NCBI GenBank assembly: GCA_900095095.1
Contig: FMBT01000322.1
Span: forward strand, 62,001 to 126,000
From: Fragilariopsis cylindrus CCMP1102
Taxonomy: Eukaryota; Bacillariophyta; Bacillariophyceae; Bacillariales; Bacillariaceae
Direction: 5' to 3'
Length of the DNA stretch: 64,000 nt
Made by a program: the position numbers and the translations under genes. Below the pieces are notes generated by a model. That model was not told where the DNA came from and searched no databases. It saw nothing but the letters and a program-made list of their open reading frames with translations. Of this stretch, positions 32,943-45,162 are shown piece after piece. Each line of letters begins with the position of its first letter. Within the stretch, counting starts at the first letter, position 1.

Positions 32943-34928
32943 TGTTATGATGCTAATACAGTAAATTCTGTCACTCACAAAACAACACCAAGTTGACTAT
33001 TATTTGTTGTCTTTATTATCTCTTTACTTTTTCGATATTATTTCACAATGCAGCAGCAGAAGCTTTTTAACGTGAACAAGATACAGCACCGTAGTGTGAA
33101 AATGAAATCCACAAAGTAGAGGTAATAGATAATGAGTCAGCTTGTGACGACTTTGATTATCAACTCGATTTACTAAATTAAAGTACAATGCTGGAGCAAC
33201 GTTGTATCTAGTTTTTCGATTTGTAAACAAACTTACTTATTTTTGAAGAAGAAGAAAAAAACAACGACTACGGTACGACGAACTTTATGTGAAGAAAAAA
33301 AACAACGACTAACTTACGGTAAGTTACTTCGAACTATTCTGTTCTCTTTTTATTTTTTTATGTCTCCAGGTACAGTATTCTCGACAGTGCCAGCAACAGT
33401 AGCATAAATATTATAACATATAAGCTATAAAAATATCATTATTATAGTGATTCTTAAACCGGATCCCTATGTAGTAGAAAAAGAAGTCTTAACTGGTATT
33501 TTTTCTTTTTTTAAGAACTCTATTCGCCGAAGATTCAAATGCCTTCAAGCGCCAATTGAATTGATATTTGTTTTCGAACGATTGATTCATTGATTAAAAA
33601 TGTATTCAATTAACAAACTACATATTATTTGGCTCTCGCCTTCACATCCTTCGAAAGCTCTACTTCTATTTTCAATTTTGTATGATTTACTAAGCTTACA
33701 CCTTCACATCGTTCGAAAGCTCTACTTCTATTTTCACTCACTTTCTCTCTCGCAATTACGGTTTTCACAATATTATATAAGCCATTGATGTGTCATTTTC
33801 CGAGGTAGAAGTATCTTAATTAAAAATGTTTTGATTCAACGCGCTAGAAACTCTAAGCCTGCTTTCAAACCTAATTGAACATGACTCAAGCAGTATTGTT
33901 GTTACAAAGACACATAAAATACTGTTACTACCTATGGAGTGAGCTTGTGTCGCGTCAAACACACAACACACATGCCTGCTTTCAAAGCTAATTGACATGA
34001 CTCAAGCAGTATTGTTGTTACAAAGACACATAAAATAATACTGTTACTATGGAGGGAGCTTGTGTCGCGCATCAAACACATTGAATCCAAAATGTATTTT
34101 CTGTTTCCTGCGGCGTTCCTCGAACAACTGGTACTTGAGAGTTTAAGGCAGTACAGGACCATCTTCCGCTCGGCAAGTTAAAAAATTTGTTTCAAAAAAT
34201 AAAATTGCCTGACCCCCAGTTTCGCGAGATGAAAATATGTTTGCCTTAAGATTTCATCATAAAGCTTAATGCATCTCTTGAGTTTGACCTACCGTATCTA
34301 TTAATACCAAGGATGCTGAGATAATGATGGTCCAGATGCAGAAGATGGATCTGCAGGAGCATCTATAAGTACTATGTTTGCTGCAACCACTGCCATTGAT
34401 GGTGCCGTTTCGATGTTATAGATCAAAAAAAAATCACCACGACCTCTCTCATTGTACTCGTATCGCTTGTATCACTCACTCACTCACTCACTCAATCACT
34501 CACTCATTCACTACATTATCATTATCTAATAACTTTGGTCTTTTTTAAGACGAAGAGGAGCAATGCGGCAGCTTTTAAATAACAAGTCATATATATTAGA
34601 AACACAATTAAAATTGAAATGGCTGACTCCTAATTTAGCAAACTTTTAGTGTTGTATAAAATACAATAAACAGCTCTCTCTTCTGCTGCACAAAAAAGGA
34701 AACGCATAACATAGCTACGGTATAGGAAGAGGGACATTATTCAGAGAAGGCTACGTATTTTGAATACGCAACAATTTTGGTTTTGACAATGGTTGTATAG
34801 AATGATGAGAGAGAGAGACTATAATAATCAGAAGAAACCATTCTAGACTACAGTATGATCAATTAATCTACTTATAAAACTTAAGAATTAGATTTTTATG
34901 AGATGCATGGTTCTTTATCACTCATGAA
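32943..34928. other. Intergenic stretch with small duplications
   Basis: No gene supported. It holds a duplicated CTTCACATC.TTCGAAAGCTCTACTTCTATTTTCA phrase (about 33639 and 33701), the 115-bp duplication listed separately, a TCAC/CACT microsatellite (about 34473-34512), and a plus-strand exon-like frame without ATG near 34328-34420 (reads DGPDAEDGSAGASISTMF). Confidence 0.6.
33857..34080. repeat. Tandem duplication of about 115 bp
   Basis: Both copies (about 33857-33970 and 33972-34080) contain GCCTGCTTTCAAA.CTAATTGA, ATGACTCAAGCAGTATTG, TTGTTACAAAGACACATAAA and GGAGCTTGTGTCGCG in order, with small indels between them. Confidence 0.9.
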
Positions 34929-37900
34929 TCATAACTCACTTTTACCGAGGTCGTCCTCGTCGTCGTATTCATCGTCGTCCTCCTCTGGAAGATACGGCTC
35001 GAGCGGATTAACTCTGGGGACTATATCTTCTGGGAAATTCACAACTCGTCCAATTCCTCGTGGTTGGATGTCTATAGCAACATCCTTTAGTACTGAAAAT
35101 TGTTGAATTCTAAGATTAACCTCATCTTTTAATGTACGTGCAGAAGCTAAATCCTCAAACACAAAAAGATTGACATCGACATGATCCCGTCCGTCCCAAA
35201 CAACAATAACGTTAAATCTTCCAGAAGATATCAAAGATACTCCACCATCTCCTACTGGATATCGTATCTTTGTAACTTCTGCTTGTGATTCTAGATCGAT
35301 CAATCCATCAATTTTGGATATCATAGCACCGTACACAATCTGTTCCACTTCGTTTAAAGAAGATATCTTAAGAGAGTCATCATTCAGCTTTTTCACCTCA
35401 GGATTAGTCTCGTATTGGAATATGTATTGACGCCCTAATATAACTTGACTTTTAAAGTGTTCATCGGCATGCGTATTATTGTAATCCTTTTGATAGAAAA
35501 CTTTCGGTTCATGCTTCCCTTTCTCAACAAAGTTATACAATCCACCATGTATCTTTCGTAGTTCGACAGTAACACTTGGTACCGTCACCGTGAGACGATT
35601 TTGGATACGTTTTTCTAATTTATCAAATTCATAGTTTGCATCGACGTTGTTGGTCGACACAACTCTCAAACCATACGATTTGTCTCCTTCTCCTTCGCCT
35701 CCTTTCGATCGGATAACGATTTCTCCTAACTTAACCGGATCGTGATGGATTTGTTTTCGGTATCTTTCAAGGAATTCACGACGCCATGGCTCCATCTTCT
35801 TTGGAGAAGAAATGGAATCATCCTCATCCTCATCATCCTCATCATCTTCACTGTTTGACCAAGTAACCGCAATACTGTGAGTTTGTAAAAATCGCTCTCG
35901 ATTCTCATGTGTATCAAGGATACTATTAAAAATCTGATGCATTTTATATGATGCGTCCCCATCAAGGACAAGCATGTGTAACTTGTTAGATTCTAGCTTC
36001 GTCTTTAAATCTTCAATAATCTGTATTTCGCACGCATATATTTCCTTAGTGTCTTCTTCGTTGCTGTTGTTGTCAATGTTGTTGTTACCGTCTTTAGATA
36101 GGGTAGGACATTCATATATTGGAATCACTTCTTTCACACGATCATGGTCCTTCAAGACCGTAAGACTAGTACAAGATCCGCTTTCATTCTCTTTGCCACA
36201 AACGACGACAACGATACTGTCTTCTATCATAGTAAGCGAAACCACTTCTTCAACCGCAACTGCACTGACAACGTCTTCATCAAGACTGCCATTTCCTTTT
36301 ATCTTATTATCATCGTCACCGTTACTATCGTCGTCGCCAAGATCACTACAATCACGACTTTTGTGTTTTGTTGAAGGAGGAGGACCAATATGTTTCATAT
36401 CATCTTTCCACGTTGAAGATGCACCGTACATACCCCCAACCACGATACGGTACGATGAAACATTACTACTATTAACTGCCTGGATTAATGCCGATCGTAT
36501 CTCATTAATACGATTGGTGTTCGTCCATAAATTAATATCAAATCCAACGTAACTATATTTTTTTTCTCTCGCATCAAAAATTCGTCCGGTAATGTATCCT
36601 TCATTAAAAACAAACAAACACAGTCCTTGTTCTTTCACCGTATCGGCTCCTATAGTACCATCATCATCGTCGTCCTCAAAGGTAAAACCTTCAATGTTCT
36701 CCAAGGCGTCTTTAATGAGAATCGATAGGTTATATATATCAAGTGTTGTTGCTGTTCCACTTGCGCTTATCGAAACATTTTCAGCATCCACGATTTGAAG
36801 TATACCACCGGCAAAAGTTGGGTTTTCACTAACCTCGTCGTCATCATCGTCATCGATACCTTTCTTACAGGTGGTACCATTACTGTCACTATCACCAATC
36901 TTCTTCTTCTTTTGAGTGTAATCGTGCATGTATTCATGACGATTATTAGATGAATCATCCAATGATGTTGTATAAAGTAAATTATTCATTTCTTGGATAC
37001 CATGATCATAAATAGGATCATGAAAAAAATCGACAGTATTTGATCCTAATGATAATGTATGAGAACACATCATTGGTACATTATCATAATTTAATTCAAT
37101 AACATAATCAAACATCGATTCGTATTTATGGAGGTGACGTTTATTAGAATTCTTCTGGACAATAACACTTTCTGTATGAGGATTTAGTAATAATTGTAAT
37201 GTATCCAACATTTGTATTCCTCCATCTACTACTAATACCATATCAAATGATCCCCAATACGTATCGGGTAACATCGATAAGGATTTGTTGATATCACCAA
37301 ACCACCATTCGCTGTAATAATACATAGAAGAGAAGAAATAAAAAAAGAGTCAAACGAGTGAATGAGAGAGCGAAATTTAATTGGACGGACAAATAAAATG
37401 CAGATGACTAACAATTAATGACTGACTGACTGACTCCAAGAAAAAACAAGAGCGTCAATTATTGCATGGCAAAAAAGCTGAAATCGTGTATATATAACAT
37501 AACTTACACACGTTCATCATTAAAATATGGATCAGTTTTAAAATGTTTAAAATTTTTACGTATAATTGTTTGATCTAATTCTATAACAGTAATTGATTCA
37601 ATACTACTGTCATATTTTAATAATAATTCATTTAATAACATCGAATTTGTACCACCCGAACCAATCAATAATACTCTCCTGAGAGATTTGATATATCGTG
37701 CTGTCATATGTACAATATATTCATTATGGTATGGTCGAAATGATGAACACATTTCTGGTACTCTATCATCAATAATAGCCATACAAACATTAATTTCATC
37801 TGGTTTCTTGTTAAACCAAAATGATTCACGATAATTTATATCATAATCAGGATAATAAGACGATTGTATATTTTGTTCCGTATCCCAGTAACCAATATAT

Positions 37901-40243
37901 TGAAATTGATCACGATTATCACATGTTGTTTTATGATATGCAATATCATCAATCTCATCTTTTATATGTAATGCATCGTAATGATTACCATTCCCAACAA
38001 TATTCTTTTGTACCACACCATCATCACGAACAATAGGAGGTACAATTTGCTGTGTATTATGTATTGGTAGTGGTGGTGTTATATCATCTAATGCCATACT
38101 CATTGCAACTATATTTGCATCAATAAATTGATTTATATTGGACCATTCATACTCAGTTATATCATCCGATGTCCAATTATAGTTATAAAAATTAATATTC
38201 TTAATACGCTTTAAACGTTTTAATTCTGATGCAAGATAGATACGAAATCGATTCAATTTGTTCTTGTCATATGTTAAATGTGTCCATATTAATTCTAATG
38301 ATGAACTATTACCATCCTCTTCATCAACATTTTCATATAAATCAAATTGATTTACTTCCAAATCATTATCTTCTGGATCATAATCACCATATCCTGGATA
38401 ATACCTATATCAAAATAAAATACAGAATAAAGGGGGGGGGGAGGGGGGGGGAAGTGGGGAACACAATAGTGAGTTCCTGTACTGTACTTGCATTCGATAC
38501 AGAAATTGGGATAGGGGGGGGTTACAACAAACGATAATTGAGTCTTTCCCATCGATGAATCGTTAGTCCCATATGTGTGTTGATGTGGGGTGGTGTTTGT
38601 TCTTGTTTAAGACTACGGGAGAAGGAATAGGAAATGATTGGACTGATTGACTGACTCTAAGCGGTATTCCACGAGATATCTTCTTCTTCCTCGCATTCGT
38701 TCGTTCGTTCGTTCCTCATACTAGTCGTGTTCGTGTCGTGTTCGTGTATTGGTGAAGAGAGAGAGAGAAAGCCATCAATCCTTTAGAAAAAAAATCGGAG
38801 ATGATTTTTTTATCTGACTTCAGTAAATAAAAAACACCAAATCAATGGTATCCGATCCGATCCGATTCCGCCGATAAGATTATAGAATCCTTCTCTCCAA
38901 ATGAATGAAACCGAACGGATGAATGAATGAAACCGACCGCACAAATAAACGAACAAAAGCCGCCGGTCGCTGTCACACTAACACTACACACCAACTAACA
39001 TACGCCGTATGGTCTTCTATTTGTTGTTTGTCAACTACTGTAGTAGTAGTCGGAAGGAATCCCAATCCGATTCGATTCGATTCGATTTTATTTTTATAAA
39101 CACAGACACAGAAGAAGACATAACAACAACAAACAACAACATAAGAAAGAACAATCAAACAAACAAAACAACAACAAAACTATCTTACCATCGTTGTGGG
39201 AACCATTCTACAAAACCATAATCACGATACATTTCACCTGTACCGTATCCATATTCCGCCCGACCACCACATTGGTCACACATATTATAAGAAATAAAAA
39301 TTTGTTCTCCTTTTTTGATATTCCGGGATGCATAGACAGTTTGTGAGATACCATGCTTCGTCGAGGTTTGTGCATTCAAATATTGTTGTCCATTACGATG
39401 ATTGTATGCATCATATCCAGGAATTAATATATGATCATCGGCACGTTGGATGACAAACGATGCTGCTTTCGTCGAAACTACATCTTGTTTATCACCACCA
39501 CAAACACCGTACCACATTTCATGGATTGTCGAATGGATATCTGTGGGCATTAGACGTTCCTTATAGGCATCCCAGGTTGGTAATGGGGATCGTAATTGTA
39601 TATCATATTTAATACTACCATGTTTATTAATACTTTTTTGACTTTTGATACCAACCACTAAATCTAATAATTTTTTTGCATGATATGAATATTGTGTTGG
39701 TAATTGATTATCGGGTTCATTATTTAAATAAGTGACATAGGGTCCGTAGAATGATTTATCACCTAATTTCATTTCTTTGGCTAATGTACGTACTGTACCA
39801 CAATACCAACCTTCATCTTCATCTTCCTCTTCATCCTCATCTTCTTCATCATTATCATCCTCCTCATCATCATCGGATTCTTCTGGTCCTAAGATATGTG
39901 TCCAGGGTGTTTGAACTAATAATTCATTTTTTTCAATATCCGCAATAGCAATGATAATTAGTGGTGTCGAAATATCATTTTTAATTAATCGTTGTGGTTG
40001 TTGTTTAGCAATATTGACATACCCATTCTCTGCAGCATTAATCCAATCATAGATCCGTTTCACACTAGTTAAATGTGGATCATCGGTAGATGAGGCGTCA
40101 TTATCAGAGGCATCAGAAGACGCAATTACTACTCCGCCTCCTTCTCTACCACTACCATCAATTATCAAAACAGAAATGACAAATAAAAATACTACTACTT
40201 GTACGAGGATTGATGTGGTCATATAAGACGAAGAAATTTTCAT
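34929..40243 (-). CDS. SET-domain + spermidine-synthase-like + AdoMetDC-like fusion with signal peptide (three exons, 1444 aa)
   Basis: Exons are 40243-39189, 38404-37508 and 37311-34929. Donors GTAAGA and GTAAGT and acceptors ATATAG and TTACAG keep phase (1055 + 897 + 2383 nt). The joins restore FPQRWYYPGYG and FNDERVEWWFGD. The N-terminus is a hydrophobic leader. Residues about 60-350 are SET (RuBisCO-LSMT-like): YCGTVRTLAKEMKLGDKS, GYDAYNHRNG, NIKKGEQIFISYN, YGFVEWFPQRW. Residues about 560-760 resemble aminopropyltransferases: YHNEYIVHMTARYI, VLLIGSGG, VIELDQTII, FDMVLVVDGG. Residues about 815-970 resemble SpeD-type AdoMetDC: ILQIVDAENV, FVFNEGYITGRIF, YVGFDINLW, YRIVVGGMYG. A further domain has VWDGRDHVDVNLFVFED and QPRGIGRVVNFPED. 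Oddities: the expected Glu-Ser-His of SpeD reads Glu-Gly-Tyr, and the canonical GGGDGG and DSSDP of spermidine synthase are degenerate, so polyamine activity may be lost or altered. Polyamine or lysine methylation for silica formation is inference. Confidence 0.8.
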
Positions 40244-41726
40244 AATGGAATGAGGAGGTTGTCGTCGCTGTTGCTGTTGCTATTGCTGTTGCTGTTGCTG
40301 ATGTTGCTGTCGTCGTTGTCGTCGTCGTACAATTTGTTCACAAGGAGACTCGTTGTGTGTTGAGCGAACGCTATTGCTATTTGTTCTACTGTTTCCAATG
40401 TTACTATGTTACAAAATCAAAAGATAGATAGATGTGTCAATATTGCAATGGGAAAGCAAAGTACTGTACTGTCTGTACACAGACAAGTCAAGTGAATGAG
40501 AGACCACGACAAAAAGGCAAGTACTGTACAGTAAAACGCACAACTTGAATGCATGAGATAGATGTCTTTTTAATTGTACACAGTAGCAATGTCAATCCGA
40601 ATTCAAAATAATAACGGTTAGATTAGATAGAAAGCAAAAAAATAAATCCGTTAAAACAAATTCGCGTGTGAACGAACATAAGGTCCCGCAGCACCCACTA
40701 CGGTAATCATCGTGATACCGGTACTGTAATAAAAATAAATTGTGAGTCATTGAGTCAAATGAGTCGAGTCACATACATACTATAGTACATGATAAAAGTA
40801 CAATTCATACCGTACTATAGTTCCATCAGTAATAACGTATGATTGCTGGAGGGAGAGAGCCCGCGATTTGAAGGATTGCTATTTCCCTTGTTGCAATTTT
40901 AACACTGGACCAGGCATTATTTCTCTGTTTGTGACTTGTTAGCTAACAAGTCCCGGTAGCAACTTTACAAGCGAATTATTTGCATAATACTTCGCGCCAT
41001 AAATAATTGTTTGCGCCAGTCCTTTCTTCGTACGTTGTGAGATTTTGAATTCTACGTACACCTAGTACATTTTCTACGTGAAACACGTGCTCATTTTTTT
41101 TAAATTCTGTTTTTGATGAAAAAATTAACAGCACAACAAACAGCACACCATCTACATTAATAATTACTTGTACCTCCCAATTGGAATCAATCAATCAAGA
41201 CAGTAAGACTCGTAAGTTATACCAAGTCGATCAACACGACACCCCAGCACGAAAAATAGAAGACAGTAAGTAGCAGTCAGTACTATACACAACCCCTGAA
41301 GACGTGTGATTGTGTTTTTGTCAAACATTCCGTTACCACACATACGGTATCTAAATTAATTAGTGAAAGCTAACGCTTTTTGTAAAGATTAGTGGAAGCA
41401 AGTTTTTGTTGTTTTATATTGTATTCCGTCCTGTACAGCAATTCGATTATTATACTATCGACACCATACCACAGATAATACAAGAGAGCTATTAATCAAT
41501 TTACTCCTGACGTTTGGTGTGCTGCTCCCTAATCCATTCCTGCCTCGTCGGTAAGTCTCCTCGTACGTCCGGTCCACTCCGATCTGGTCCTATTTTATTT
41601 CTCACCGGATCTCTCTGTTGTAATATCGTTTGTTTGCGTTATTTTTTTGAACAGCTACGAGCAAGCAACGAAACAAATCAAAACAAGGAAACGACACAGT
41701 ACAGCATACTGTATCAATATTATAGT
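40244..41726. other. Divergent promoter region between the SET fusion and HOP2
   Basis: No frame supported. It carries TGTTGC and GTCGTC repeats just upstream of the SET-fusion ATG (40258-40330), a GTACTGTAC-rich patch (about 40459-40530), and a perfect 20-bp palindrome at 40933-40952. Next to the palindrome is the 21-bp motif shared with 1838-1858. The right end is the 5' leader of HOP2. Confidence 0.6.
41551..41654 (+). other. Probable 5'-UTR intron of HOP2
   Basis: CGTCG is followed by GTAAGTCTCC at 41551, and a pyrimidine-rich TTATTTTTTTGAACAG ends at 41654. This gives a 104-bp GT-AG intron 72 bp before the chosen HOP2 start. The frame through it lacks an ATG, which fits a non-coding leader. 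Confidence 0.5.
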
Positions 41727-43889
41727 ATGGTCGTGTATAGTAGTGATTCTGAATCATCGGCTAATTTCGATTCCCCTGATGAAGATGAAGATTATAGTTT
41801 GAATGGCGATGCAGAAACAGACGATGATGATGATGATAATATTATTATTGCTGATGACAATGACAATGAAGAGGAAGATGAAGATGAAGACAATCTACGA
41901 CGATTATCAAAAGATAAAGCTGTACGCAAAGGATTTTCATTAGCACAACAACACCATTCACAAGGCAGCAGTGCGGATGGAGGTAATCTATCGACACAAC
42001 CATCTGCTACTAAACCACGAAACAAAAAACGAACATCATCATCATCGATGAGTGGTGGAGGAGGAACAGGAATTACCAGTTCAATTGTGAATACAATCAA
42101 AGGAGGTGGGAATAGTAATACTATTGATACTACAACCAAAAAAATAATCCCTAAAAAGAAAAAGTTTCAACAGCAGCAACAAACAACAGCAACTGCAGAA
42201 GTTGAAAATCAAAATCATCAACAATGGAAACAACCACCACCAAAGAAGAAACGTAAAGTATCATTATCACCTCAGAAGAATATCACTACTCATTCGGCTA
42301 GTATTAGTAGAAGATTATCGATTCAAGAAGAACAAGAAGATGACGATGATGATATTGAAATAATCAATTTATTAGAAGATGATTCACCATCACCAACACC
42401 ACCCCTAGCAGTAGCAGCAGTAGCAGTAGCAGCAGCATATAACAAGACTACTAAGACTAATAATACAACGGAATGTAAAACCTCCGCAACTTTAGAATTT
42501 ACATCTGCTTCAGCTGCTTCTGTGAATGCGAATGCGAATATGAATGTAAATGTGATGTCACCTTCATTATTAGCAGCAGCTAAGAAACAACAAAAAGATC
42601 ATGTAGCAGAAGCGAAGAAGAATAAAAAGAAAAAGAGATTTAGTAAAGAAGTTAACGATACGACCGTCGAGGAGGAAGAGGATCCCATCCTTACCACGGC
42701 TAAAACAACAACTACAAAGAAAGTTTCTTCTACAGTATCGAAGAAGAAGGCAGCAGCAATAGCACCAGCAGTAACAGCAGCTACACAATCATCCGCCGCG
42801 AATAAAAAGAATGAAGACGTTGTTACTATTCCTGCTTCTACTACTACTACTACCTACGAATCATCGAAGTCGAAATCGAAGAAAAAGAATACGAAAGCTA
42901 CAGCAAAAACAAACACCGCCACAACAGCAACGGCTGACGACGTTGCTGGTATTACGGATGGCACATCAACCGCTGCCACCACCACCACCAAAACTAAAAC
43001 TAAAGCTTCCACGACTACTGCCAAGAAAGGAAAATCAAAAGAATTAGCATCCGCATTAGCATCCGCAACGGTTGTTGATGCTACTACGAACGTAACTGCC
43101 TCAAATTCTACTAGTACTACTAGTACTGCTACCAAGAAAACAACAACAATGAAGAAGAAGAAAACAAAACGAATGACATTTCAAGATGAATTAGTACAAA
43201 AAATGTTCATGACATGTCGTCCATATAATATGAAGGAACTTATACAATTAATGGGAAAAACAACCAGTGAGGCATCCATTAAATTTTGTTTATTAAGTTT
43301 AACTGACAAGGGATGGGTCATAAAAAAAGAATTTGAATCGAAGTCACGATCGAAAGAATTGTATTGGGCCAATCAAGTATGTACTGATAAAAAATTATGG
43401 AATTTAGATTGTATGATAGTACCAAGTATGGACGATATACATAAAACAAGAACAGAATTAGGATTGTTGCAACAAAAACAAAAATGGTTACATCGTGAAA
43501 TTGAAACTATTGAAAAAACACCATCCAATGAACAATTATCTATGTTATGTACTACTTCACAACAGGAAGTGAATGTATTACAAAAAAAATTAACGGCTGT
43601 ACAAAATCGTATATCAACATCCACAGTTTCAACAAAATCTAAGAAGATGTTCCCCATTAAAAAGAATAACAACAAATCATCATTATTAACACCAATCCAA
43701 ATCAAGAAACGTATAAATAAAATGAGAGATGAATGGTTCAAACGGAAACGTAAATGTATGGATTTTGTCGATCAATTATCGGATGGATTAGAAAAAAAGG
43801 TGAAGGATGTTGTACATAAAGTATTAGAATTAGAAACAGATGAAATGGAAGAAGGGAATATACAAATACCACCAAGGTATGTTGTATAA
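41727..43889 (+). CDS. HOP2: HOP2/TBPIP meiotic recombination protein with a 480-residue low-complexity N-terminal extension (720 aa)
   Basis: The ATG at 41727 (MVVYSSDSESS) is the first in frame. Residues about 481-550 form the HOP2 winged helix (LVQKMFMTCRPYNMKELIQL, then a GKTTSEASIKFCLLSLTDKG core and LYWANQ). Residues about 560-650 are the long leucine-zipper-like coiled coil (LGLLQQKQKWLHREIETIE..., then SQQEVNVLQKKLTAVQNR). A C-terminal segment follows (LTPIQIKKRINKMRDEWFKR, then RKCMDFVDQLSDGLEK and LELETDEMEEG), matching the W-x-x-RKR and ETDE signatures. HOP2 with MND1 stimulates Dmc1/Rad51 strand exchange in meiosis. The core of about 240 residues is of normal family length. The N-terminal two thirds are acidic, then Ser/Thr/Lys/Ala-rich runs from triplet repeats, with basic PPPKKKRKVSLSP that looks like a nuclear localisation signal. 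Confidence 0.88.
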   Translation: MVVYSSDSESSANFDSPDEDEDYSLNGDAETDDDDDDNIIIADDNDNEEEDEDEDNLRRLSKDKAVRKGFSLAQQHHSQGSSADGGNLSTQPSATKPRNKKRTSSSSMSGGGGTGITSSIVNTIKGGGNSNTIDTTTKKIIPKKKKFQQQQQTTATAEVENQNHQQWKQPPPKKKRKVSLSPQKNITTHSASISRRLSIQEEQEDDDDDIEIINLLEDDSPSPTPPLAVAAVAVAAAYNKTTKTNNTTECKTSATLEFTSASAASVNANANMNVNVMSPSLLAAAKKQQKDHVAEAKKNKKKKRFSKEVNDTTVEEEEDPILTTAKTTTTKKVSSTVSKKKAAAIAPAVTAATQSSAANKKNEDVVTIPASTTTTTYESSKSKSKKKNTKATAKTNTATTATADDVAGITDGTSTAATTTTKTKTKASTTTAKKGKSKELASALASATVVDATTNVTASNSTSTTSTATKKTTTMKKKKTKRMTFQDELVQKMFMTCRPYNMKELIQLMGKTTSEASIKFCLLSLTDKGWVIKKEFESKSRSKELYWANQVCTDKKLWNLDCMIVPSMDDIHKTRTELGLLQQKQKWLHREIETIEKTPSNEQLSMLCTTSQQEVNVLQKKLTAVQNRISTSTVSTKSKKMFPIKKNNNKSSLLTPIQIKKRINKMRDEWFKRKRKCMDFVDQLSDGLEKKVKDVVHKVLELETDEMEEGNIQIPPRYVV

Positions 43890-44024
43890 TGAATAATATA
43901 ATACAGTAATGTTAGTCATGATATTACTGAAATAAATCTGAAATATTGAATTTAAAAAAATATCTAGATATAACAACATCCTACACAATGAGAGGAACCT
44001 TTTTTTTTCACTCCAACGTTCTTG

Positions 44025-44222
44025 TACTTCCTCCGTGCAACGCTTATTGTCACGCGCGCTATCGTTTAGAAATTTAGCTTGTAATTAACACGTTCAACGA
44101 CGAAATTTCAAGGAGGATGAGGGAAACTTATGACTTTAACCCTCTTTTTGTGAGTAGATCTTAATATTTTAAGGTTTTATCGTCCTTTTACAAGCGACAA
44201 TAAGCGTTGCACGGAGGAAGTA
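44025..44222. mobile_element. Stowaway-like MITE with perfect terminal inverted repeats and TA duplication
   Basis: A 194-bp element (44027-44220) is flanked by TA on both sides. Its 25-bp ends (left 44027-44051, CTTCCTCCGTGCAACGCTTA then TTGTC; right 44196-44220) are perfect inverted repeats. The CTTCCTCCGT start resembles the CTCCCTCCGT tip of plant Stowaway (Tc1/mariner-derived) MITEs, and TA is that superfamily's target site. No coding capacity is seen. The perfect ends point to a recent insertion. Confidence 0.85.
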
Positions 44223-45162
44223 CTATACGTATCGTTTCATAGGTGTATCGTCACGCGATTATACCTCGCATCGGTGTCTCGTTAGGGCGATTATACCTCG
44301 CATGGAACAACTATTCCATTGATACGACAATAAGAATTCGTTTATTTCGACCGTACCTCCATTGATATCGATATGTTCATTACAAAATTACCAAACGAAT
44401 TAAGACATCTGTACGCTTTAATATATAGGGAGAAACAGTTGTCGGGTGATTTGTTCATTTGGGGAAAATGCTATGGACTGTTAGAGTCGTTACAAGATGT
44501 GTGTTCATAAGAGAGGAGGGAGGATTGCGAATCATCGAATAGTAGAGTAATAGATAGAATGGTAGTAGAAAAGTGTCATATCAATGAATCGAATCGTCTA
44601 TTAGTTGGTTTTTATTATTGAAGTGTTTCGAAGGGCGGGGCTCAACTCAATTACCAACGGGTGTATGTTGGACGTGTGTTTTTTTCTTGAAAAAATATGA
44701 AAACCATGTGTATGTGTCTCTTTTTTGTTGTTGTAGTCAGTTGATATAGTTTAGAAGGATCGCTTTTTCAGATAAACCCGCTTCAAATAATATTCGAATG
44801 GTGAGAGTAGTCTTTAGGGCGGTAGTTCAGTTCAGTTCAGTTCAGTTCAGTTCAGTTCAGTTCAATTTCATGTGTTTTGGTAGGTATTTGTCTCTGTCTT
44901 TAAAAAAGCTTGTCCTAGCATTTAGATTCGACCGGTAACATCTGATGATGTATGTGGTTTCGAATCGAAAAATGTGGTGCTCGGAAAAGTGGTGGTGCCT
45001 GCACAAAACATCGCCCTTCTCTATCTAATAAAACCAAAAAAACACAACACACTTGCTTCGTACCTGTAGTGCATTCACTCAATTGTCTCCCAGAACAAAG
45101 TCAAGTCATTTATGATTTGTTTGTTACATTACTGTACTATATAAATAAATATTAGTTTGATT
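44223..45162. other. Convergent 3' spacer between HOP2 and COQ10
   Basis: No gene supported. A phrase GCGATTATACCTCGCAT occurs twice (about 44257 and 44287), and a GTTCA/TTCAG pentanucleotide run lies at about 44826-44866. A short plus-strand frame near 44952 lacks any coding signature and was left out. Confidence 0.6.

Noticed and set aside
41514-41726. N-terminal extension of the HOP2 frame to 41514
   Set aside because: It begins at TTG, contains a likely GT-AG intron and has no ATG before 41727, so it is treated as leader.
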